From Denitromonas iodatirespirans (GTDB taxonomy: Bacteria > Pseudomonadota > Gammaproteobacteria > Burkholderiales > Rhodocyclaceae), in assembly GCF_018524365.1 (NCBI RefSeq), contig NZ_JAEKFT010000004.1, positions 124,001 to 188,000 of the forward strand: a stretch of 64,000 nt of DNA. Reading direction: 5' to 3'. Made by a program: the position numbers and the translations under genes. Below the pieces are notes generated by a model that searched no databases, was not told where the DNA came from, and was given only the letters and a program-made list of their open reading frames with translations. This document shows positions 57,059 through 64,000 of this stretch, one piece after another. The stretch's first letter is position 1, and every line of letters begins with the position of its first letter.

Positions 57059-57910
57059 ATGATCGAACTCCTCAACGAGCCACTCGCGCTCATCACGTTC
57101 GTCGGCCTGCTCGGACTATTCGTCGGCAGCTTCCTGAACGTCGTCATCTATCGCCTGCCGAAGATGATGGAGAACGAGTGGGCGGTACAGGCCGCCGAGC
57201 TGCGTGGCGAGACAGTCGAGCCGCCAGCGCGCTTCAATCTGGCCACGCCGCGCTCCCGCTGTCCGCATTGCGCCACGCCGGTGAGCACCATCGACAACGT
57301 CCCCTTGCTGAGCTACCTCATGCTCCGCGGTCGCTGTCGGCACTGCCAGGCGCCCATCAGCCGCCGCTATCCAGTCGTCGAGCTCGCCACCGCAGTGCTT
57401 TCCGCGCTGGCGGCCTGGAAGTTCGGTAACAGTGCGGCAACGATCGGCGCCGTGCTGTTCATCTGGGCCATGATCGCGCTGGCGGGCATCGATCTGGACA
57501 CCCAGCTGCTGCCAGACGCCATCACCCTGCCGCTGATCTGGCTCGGCCTGCTGTTCAACCTGGGCGGCGTCTTCGCGCCGCTCGCCGACGCGGTCATCGG
57601 CGCCATGGCCGGCTATCTGAGCTTGTGGTCGGTCTTTCATCTGTTCCGGCTGGTCACCGGCAAGGAGGGCATGGGCTACGGCGACTTCAAGCTGTTGGCG
57701 GCCATCGGCGCCTGGCTGGGCTGGCAGATGCTGCCGCTGACGATCCTGCTGTCGTCGGTGGTCGGTGCCGTGGTGGGGGTGGGGCTCATGCTCTTCGCGC
57801 GCCATGGCCGCAACACGCCGATTCCCTTCGGTCCCTACCTGGCCGCGGCCGGCCTGATCGCCCTGTTTGCCGGCGATGCTCTGAACGCTCGCTACCTGCA
57901 ATTGCTCTGA
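57059..57910 (+). CDS. pilD: Prepilin peptidase / N-methyltransferase
   Basis: 283 residues, about eight helices. Zinc-type cysteine pairs CPHC and CRHC; aspartyl protease motifs IDLDTQLLPD and GYGDFKLLA. Completes the pilB-pilC-pilD set. Confidence 0.97.
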   Translation: MIELLNEPLALITFVGLLGLFVGSFLNVVIYRLPKMMENEWAVQAAELRGETVEPPARFNLATPRSRCPHCATPVSTIDNVPLLSYLMLRGRCRHCQAPISRRYPVVELATAVLSALAAWKFGNSAATIGAVLFIWAMIALAGIDLDTQLLPDAITLPLIWLGLLFNLGGVFAPLADAVIGAMAGYLSLWSVFHLFRLVTGKEGMGYGDFKLLAAIGAWLGWQMLPLTILLSSVVGAVVGVGLMLFARHGRNTPIPFGPYLAAAGLIALFAGDALNARYLQLL

Positions 57911-57984
57911 GACGACACGACGCATCGCTTCCCGGGCACAGATCAATACGATAGACTTACGGGCTTGATTTTTCGGAGCTTGTC

Positions 57985-58254
57985 ATGCCGATCTACGCCT
58001 ATCGCTGCACCAATTGCGGTGCCGAAAAAGAACATTTGCAGAAAATGAGTGATGCGCCGCTGACGGTCTGCCCCGCCTGCGGCGCCGAAGCCTACGCCAA
58101 GCAACTGACCGCCGCCGGCTTTCAGCTGAAAGGCTCGGGTTGGTATGCCACCGACTTCAAGAGCGGCAGCAAGGCAACACCGGCCAAGGCCGAATCCACC
58201 GCATCCGCCGGCGCATCCGACGCCGGTTGTGGCGGCGGGTGTGCCTGCCACTGA
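57985..58254 (+). CDS. FmdB-type zinc-ribbon protein
   Basis: 89 residues. MPIYAYRCTNCGAEKEHLQK and TVCPACGAEAY form the zinc ribbon; a Gly/Cys-rich tail (CGGGCACH) follows. Regulatory role unknown. Often upstream of aspS in betaproteobacteria. Confidence 0.92.
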   Translation: MPIYAYRCTNCGAEKEHLQKMSDAPLTVCPACGAEAYAKQLTAAGFQLKGSGWYATDFKSGSKATPAKAESTASAGASDAGCGGGCACH

Positions 58255-58263
58255 CGCCGACGC

Positions 58264-58890
58264 ATGAAAAAATACTTCATCACCGGGTTGCTGATCTGGA
58301 TCCCGCTGGCCATCACCTTCATGGTCATCGCCTGGATCGTCAGCACGCTCGACCGCATCCTGCTGTGGATCCCCGAGCACTGGCAGCCCAAGGTGCTGCT
58401 CGGGCTCGACATTCCCGGCATCGGCGTGGCGGTCACCTTGCTGATCATCCTGCTCACCGGCCTGATCGGCGCCAATGTGCTCGGTCAGCGTCTGGTGCTG
58501 ATCTGGGAATCCCTGCTGGCGCGGATTCCGGTGGTGAAGTCGATCTACTCCAGCGTCAAGCAGGTCTCCGACACGCTGTTTTCCAGTTCCAGCCACGCCT
58601 TCCGCAAGGCCTTGCTGATCCAGTATCCGCGCCAGGGCGCCTGGACCATCGCCTTTCTGACCGGCAAGCCGGGGGGCGACGCGGCACGCCATCTGAGCGG
58701 TGACTACATCAGCGTCTATGTACCGACGACGCCGAACCCGACCTCGGGCTTTTTCCTGATGGTGCCGCGTGGCGACGTCATCGAACTCGAAATGAGCGTC
58801 GACGAGGCCCTCAAGTACATCATCTCCATGGGGGTCGTCACCCCCGGCAAACGGGCCGAAGTGCCCCTGCCGGCCCCTGTCGAAACCTAG
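58264..58890 (+). CDS. DUF502 membrane protein
   Basis: 208 residues with two N-terminal helices. IPVVKSIYSSVKQVSDTLFS and YVPTTPNPTSGFFLMVPRGD are the DUF502 hallmarks. Function unknown. Confidence 0.92.
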   Translation: MKKYFITGLLIWIPLAITFMVIAWIVSTLDRILLWIPEHWQPKVLLGLDIPGIGVAVTLLIILLTGLIGANVLGQRLVLIWESLLARIPVVKSIYSSVKQVSDTLFSSSSHAFRKALLIQYPRQGAWTIAFLTGKPGGDAARHLSGDYISVYVPTTPNPTSGFFLMVPRGDVIELEMSVDEALKYIISMGVVTPGKRAEVPLPAPVET

Positions 58891-58938
58891 CCAGCGGCGG
58901 CAGCGGGCCGTCCGGCGAATCCAAACGGAATCAGAATC

Positions 58939-60735
<1,797 letters not shown>

Positions 60736-60762
60736 ACACGCGTCCTGCGGTAACACCCCGGC

Positions 60763-60795
60763 AACGAGGCGGCTCCGGCCGCCTCGTTTTGTTTT
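60763..60795 (+). terminator. Rho-independent terminator of aspS
   Basis: AACGAGGCGGC-TCCG-GCCGCCTCGTT followed by TTGTTTT, 27 bases after the aspS stop. Confidence 0.92.
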
Positions 60796-60873
60796 CATGG
60801 TACCGCTCAAGATCGCAGCAGGATGGCCGACAATTCAGCTTGACACCCCCTATTTCACGGCGCCTTCGACTCC

Positions 60874-62499
60874 ATGCCTGACCTGTCTGCCGTCACCGCC
60901 CTCGTCATCGAGGCCAACCCCAACATGCGCACCCAGCTGCGCAACATGTTGGGTGAGAGCGGTATCGACAAGGTCCAGCTGGCAGTCTCGGCGGGCGCGG
61001 CGGTGCGCAAGTTGCGCGAAAACACCTTCGACCTGATCCTGTGCGAGTACCACATTGGCGACGGACAGGACGGCCAGCACCTGCTCGAAGACCTGCGCCA
61101 CAACGGCATCATTCCGCTGGCCACGCTGTTCGTCATGGTCACCGGCGAGCGCCAGTACGAAAAGGTCGTCTCCGCAGCCGAACTGGCGCCGAACGACTAC
61201 GTCCTCAAACCGTTTGCCGCCGACACCCTGCACACCCGCATCGTGCGGGCCCTCATCAAACGCGACGCGCTGCTGCCCACCTACACCCTGATCGACGCTG
61301 GCGACACGCAAGGCGCGCTGCGCGCCTGTCTCGAGGGCGAAGCACAACACCCCCAATATCAACTCGACTTTCTTCGGCTGCGCGCCGAGCTGCACATCCT
61401 CTCCGGCGAGGCCGACGAAGCCGAACGGGTCTATCAGCAAGTGCTCGATTTGCGTGCAGTGCCCTGGGCCCGCCTCGGCCTGGCCAAGGCGCTCTACATG
61501 CGCCAGCGCTACTCCGAAGCCGAAGATCTCCTGGCGGGACTGGTCGAGGAGAACGACCAGTTCCTCGATGCCTACGACTGGCTGGCGCGCACCCGCGAAG
61601 CCGCCGGAGAGCTCGGCAAGGCGCGCGACATTCTTGCCCGCGCGGCCGCCGTCTCGCCCCATCGCCTGGGCCGCCTACGCCGTCTCGGCGCCATTGCGCT
61701 CGAAATGGACGATGCCCACACCGCCGAAGCGGTGCTCGGCGAGGTAGTGCGAAAAGGCAAATATTCGGATTTTCGCGACCCGGACGACCATGTCTGGTTG
61801 CTGCAGGCGCAGATCGGCAACAACAAGCTGGAAGACGCCGCGGCCACCTTGCGCGATCTCGACCGGACCATGGCCTCCAGCGAGCGCGGCAAGCTGTGCA
61901 CGGCACTGTCGGCAGCGATGCTGCATGGCAAACTCGGCGACGAAGCCAAGGCCAAAGCGGCCGTCGAGACCGCCCTGAGCGAATCGACCCGCCTCGGCAA
62001 AGTGTCGCTCGGTCTCAAGCAGGAGCTGGCGCGCGCCTGTTTCGACCATGGCATGGAAGACGCCGGCGCCGAAGTCGTCCTCGACATCATGCGCACTGCG
62101 GACACCCCGCGCACCGTCGAAAACACCCGCAAGATGCTCGATGCCCGCGGCTATGCCGCCTTGGCCGAAGACCTCGAAAAGCAGGTCCACCAGGAAGTCC
62201 GCGGACTCGTCGCCACGGGTGCGGAAAAGGCCAAGGCGGGCGATTTCGACGGCGCGGTCCGGGAAATGCTGAGCGCGGTGGGCAAAATGCCGAACAACGT
62301 GCACGTGCTGTTCAACGCGGCACTGGCGCTGTTGCGCCACATCGAGAACCGCGGTTGGAACGACCAGTACGCCGACCAGGCACAGCAACTGATCGACCGC
62401 GTCCGCCGGCAAGACCCCAACAATGCCCGCCTGCCGGCGCTGAAAGACTTCCATGCCACGCTGAAGGCGAAATTCGGAATTCGCGACATCAAGGTCTAA
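60874..62499 (+). CDS. Response-regulator receiver protein with TPR domain
   Basis: 541 residues. N-terminal receiver domain (10-125) and C-terminal TPR array (about 150-530). The phosphoacceptor position reads DLILCEYHIGDG, with Glu instead of Asp, although the MVTGE and VLKPF switch blocks remain. It may signal without phosphorylation. Partner unknown. Confidence 0.85.
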   Translation: MPDLSAVTALVIEANPNMRTQLRNMLGESGIDKVQLAVSAGAAVRKLRENTFDLILCEYHIGDGQDGQHLLEDLRHNGIIPLATLFVMVTGERQYEKVVSAAELAPNDYVLKPFAADTLHTRIVRALIKRDALLPTYTLIDAGDTQGALRACLEGEAQHPQYQLDFLRLRAELHILSGEADEAERVYQQVLDLRAVPWARLGLAKALYMRQRYSEAEDLLAGLVEENDQFLDAYDWLARTREAAGELGKARDILARAAAVSPHRLGRLRRLGAIALEMDDAHTAEAVLGEVVRKGKYSDFRDPDDHVWLLQAQIGNNKLEDAAATLRDLDRTMASSERGKLCTALSAAMLHGKLGDEAKAKAAVETALSESTRLGKVSLGLKQELARACFDHGMEDAGAEVVLDIMRTADTPRTVENTRKMLDARGYAALAEDLEKQVHQEVRGLVATGAEKAKAGDFDGAVREMLSAVGKMPNNVHVLFNAALALLRHIENRGWNDQYADQAQQLIDRVRRQDPNNARLPALKDFHATLKAKFGIRDIKV

Positions 62500-62574
62500 A
62501 CCGGCCCCAGCGCCCACCCGACCGCGGATCCGCAACTGCTACACTCCCGCCATCCCCCGGTTGATCGACTGCGC

Positions 62575-62943
62575 ATGCATCGCCTAGCCCAGCCCCTGCT
62601 GATTGTTCTGCTCGCGCTGTTCGCGCTGCTGCCAGCCTGTTCGCAGGAGCCACCGGCGGCCCACAGCGATATCGATTGGCTGCCCGCCGAAGCGCTCGAC
62701 ACCCTGGCGCGCATCGAACGCGGCGGCCCCTTCCCCTACGCCAAGGACGGCACGATCTTCTTCAATCGCGAGAAGCGCCTGCCCGCCAAGCCACGCGGCT
62801 ACTACCGCGAATACACCGTGCCCACCCCGGGCGAGCGCAGCCGCGGGGCGCGGCGCATCGTTGCAGGCGGCAATCCACCGGACGTTTACTACTACACTGC
62901 AGATCACTACCGCAGTTTTCGACGCATTCCGGAGGCCCGATGA
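62575..62943 (+). CDS. Secreted or lipid-anchored ribonuclease of the barnase/RNase Sa family
   Basis: 122 residues. Signal with possible lipobox LLPAC at 19-23. Catalytic set: Glu in YYREYTVPTPG, Arg in RGARRIVAGG, His in YTADHYRSF. The start overlaps nothing; its stop overlaps the barstar start (ATGA). Works as an RNase; its target is unknown. Confidence 0.9.
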   Translation: MHRLAQPLLIVLLALFALLPACSQEPPAAHSDIDWLPAEALDTLARIERGGPFPYAKDGTIFFNREKRLPAKPRGYYREYTVPTPGERSRGARRIVAGGNPPDVYYYTADHYRSFRRIPEAR

Positions 62944-63368
62944 GCGCATCCCCCCCCACGGGCCACGACCTCGCACTGGATGGCGAAAACCGCCTCCTGC
63001 CCTTGTCGCGAGACGAACTGGGCACACTCGTTGCGACCGCGCAAGCCCGACAGCGCCGGATCTTCGAACTCTCCCTCGCCGGCCTCTCCGACAAGGCGAG
63101 CATCCTCGACGCCCTCGCCCAGTGCTTCGACATGCCCCGCTGGTTCGGCCACAACTGGGACGCGCTCTACGACTGCCTGACCGACCTGTCATGGCTGCCG
63201 GCCAGCGGCTACGTGCTGATCCTGCTGGACGCCGCGCCGGACTCGGACAGCGCCCCGATCCTCACCGACATCCTCACCGACTGCTGCGAACACTGGCAGG
63301 CACAAGGCGTGCCCTTCCATGTCTTCAGCGACGGGGTACACGGCACGGTCATCCCCCGTGAGCACTGA
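62940..63368 (+). CDS. Barstar-family ribonuclease inhibitor
   Basis: 142 residues. WFGHNWDALYDCLTDLSWLP is the barstar hallmark helix. Overlaps the upstream RNase gene, forming a barnase-barstar pair, and its end overlaps the Nudix gene by 11 bases. An N-terminal extension of about 45 residues precedes the fold. Confidence 0.9.
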   Translation: MSASPPTGHDLALDGENRLLPLSRDELGTLVATAQARQRRIFELSLAGLSDKASILDALAQCFDMPRWFGHNWDALYDCLTDLSWLPASGYVLILLDAAPDSDSAPILTDILTDCCEHWQAQGVPFHVFSDGVHGTVIPREH

Positions 63369-63819
63369 TTTCAAGCGCCCCCATTCCGTCCTGGTGGTGA
63401 TCTACACCCCGGCGCGGCAGGTGCTGCTGCTGCACCGGCGCGCGCCCTTCGACTTCTGGCAATCGGTCACCGGCAGCCTGGCGCCCGGCGAGCCCCCCAT
63501 CGACGCCGCCGTCCGCGAGGTTCGCGAGGAAACCGGCCTGTCCATCAACGCCGCCCGGCTCACCGACCATCGACTCGCCAACCGCTTCCCGATTCCCCCG
63601 GCATGGCGTCACCGCTACGCACCGGATGTGGGTCACAACACCGAATCGGTGTTCAGCCTGTGTCTGCCACCCTTCGCCGTCCGGCCGGATCCGCGCGAAC
63701 ACGACGCCGCCGAGTGGGTCTGCGCCGACGAAGCGCTGGCGCGGATCTGGTCATGGACCAACCGGGACGCCCTGCGCCTGTGCCTCTCCGAATCCCTCGC
63801 CCGCCCCCACACCGGCTGA
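63358..63819 (+). CDS. nudB: Nudix hydrolase, likely dihydroneopterin triphosphate diphosphatase
   Basis: 153 residues from GTG 63358. Nudix box: GSLAPGEPPIDAAVREVREE followed by TGL. Downstream of aspS, as nudB often is, so the folate-pathway role is likely but inferred. Confidence 0.8.
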   Translation: MSTDFKRPHSVLVVIYTPARQVLLLHRRAPFDFWQSVTGSLAPGEPPIDAAVREVREETGLSINAARLTDHRLANRFPIPPAWRHRYAPDVGHNTESVFSLCLPPFAVRPDPREHDAAEWVCADEALARIWSWTNRDALRLCLSESLARPHTG

Positions 63820-63866
63820 ACCGCACGCCGCTAGATGCGCGCAGAAACAAGCGCTTGCATCCACGC

Positions 63867-63877
63867 CCCCTTGAAAA
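63867..63877 (+). promoter_or_regulatory. Possible heat-shock (sigma-32) -35 element
   Basis: CCCCTTGAAAA resembles the sigma-32 -35 box, about 60 bases upstream of the Hsp20 start. The -10 match is weak. Confidence 0.35.
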
Positions 63878-63938
63878 CGGCGCTGACGACACTACTTTGG
63901 ATTACGTGAATCGTCACCCATCAGACAAGGAGGATCCC

Positions 63939-64000
63939 ATGAGCAACATCACACGCCACGATCCGTTCGAAGACTTCTTCCGCGGATTTTTCGTACGCCC
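63939..64000 (+). CDS. Small heat-shock protein, Hsp20 family (partial, runs off right edge)
   Basis: Only 20 residues visible, MSNITRHDPFEDFFRGFFVR, behind an AAGGAGG site. The N-terminus is typical of betaproteobacterial Hsp20/alpha-crystallin proteins. The remainder lies outside the window. Confidence 0.7.
   Translation, partial: MSNITRHDPFEDFFRGFFVR

Overview
The window is GC-rich DNA with dense, often overlapping bacterial genes. It looks like a nitrogen-fixing betaproteobacterium, most probably of the Rhodocyclales (Azoarcus-like). That is an inference from the nifL-nifA pair, the draT/draG switch, the nif-linked rnf operon and the flanking order gpmA, rhodanese, grxC, secB, gpsA, trmL, comF. 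No sequence search was possible.

Layout. Positions 1-4757 hold housekeeping genes. Positions 4881-43295 are an almost uninterrupted nitrogen-fixation island of about 38 kb between comF and the biotin genes bioB/bioC. Positions 43872-64000 return to housekeeping: biotin and heme synthesis, a ribosome-assembly GTPase, cytochrome c, SRP, a type IV pilus assembly block (pilB, pilC, pilD), aspS, a barnase/barstar-like pair, a Nudix hydrolase and the start of a small heat-shock gene.

The nif island in blocks: (a) nifV-cysE-TPR-like gene-nifW-nifZ-nifM (minus strand); (b) nifH-nifD-nifK-nifT-ferredoxin-nifY-small protein-LRV protein-unknown gene (minus); (c) draT, a SIR2-like gene and a bacteriohemerythrin (plus), then draG (minus); (d) nifB-ferredoxin-nifO-fprA-two 2Fe-2S ferredoxins-nifQ (minus); (e) a 2Fe-2S ferredoxin plus a second nifZ-like gene (minus); (f) nifL-nifA (minus); (g) rnfABCDGEH (plus); (h) nifE-nifN-nifX-rseC-like-DUF269-DUF683-fdxB-two unknown genes (plus); (i) iscA-nifU-nifS (plus).

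How the parts fit. NifU, NifS and the IscA-like protein supply Fe-S clusters. NifB, NifE, NifN, NifX, NifQ, NifV and the small ferredoxins build and deliver FeMo-co. NifH, NifD and NifK form nitrogenase, helped by NifM, NifZ, NifW, NifT and NifY. The Rnf complex and the ferredoxins probably supply low-potential electrons. NifL/NifA control transcription: eight blocks start with a sigma-54 promoter preceded by a perfect TGT-N10-ACA NifA site. DraT and DraG would switch NifH off and on by ADP-ribosylation. No molybdate transporter, alternative nitrogenase, nifF flavodoxin gene, tRNA, rRNA, CRISPR array or intact transposase was seen.

The most intriguing element is the SIR2-like gene at 17926-18792. 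It sits directly after draT, has its own NifA/sigma-54 promoter, keeps recognisable SIR2 fold landmarks, and appears to have lost the catalytic histidine.
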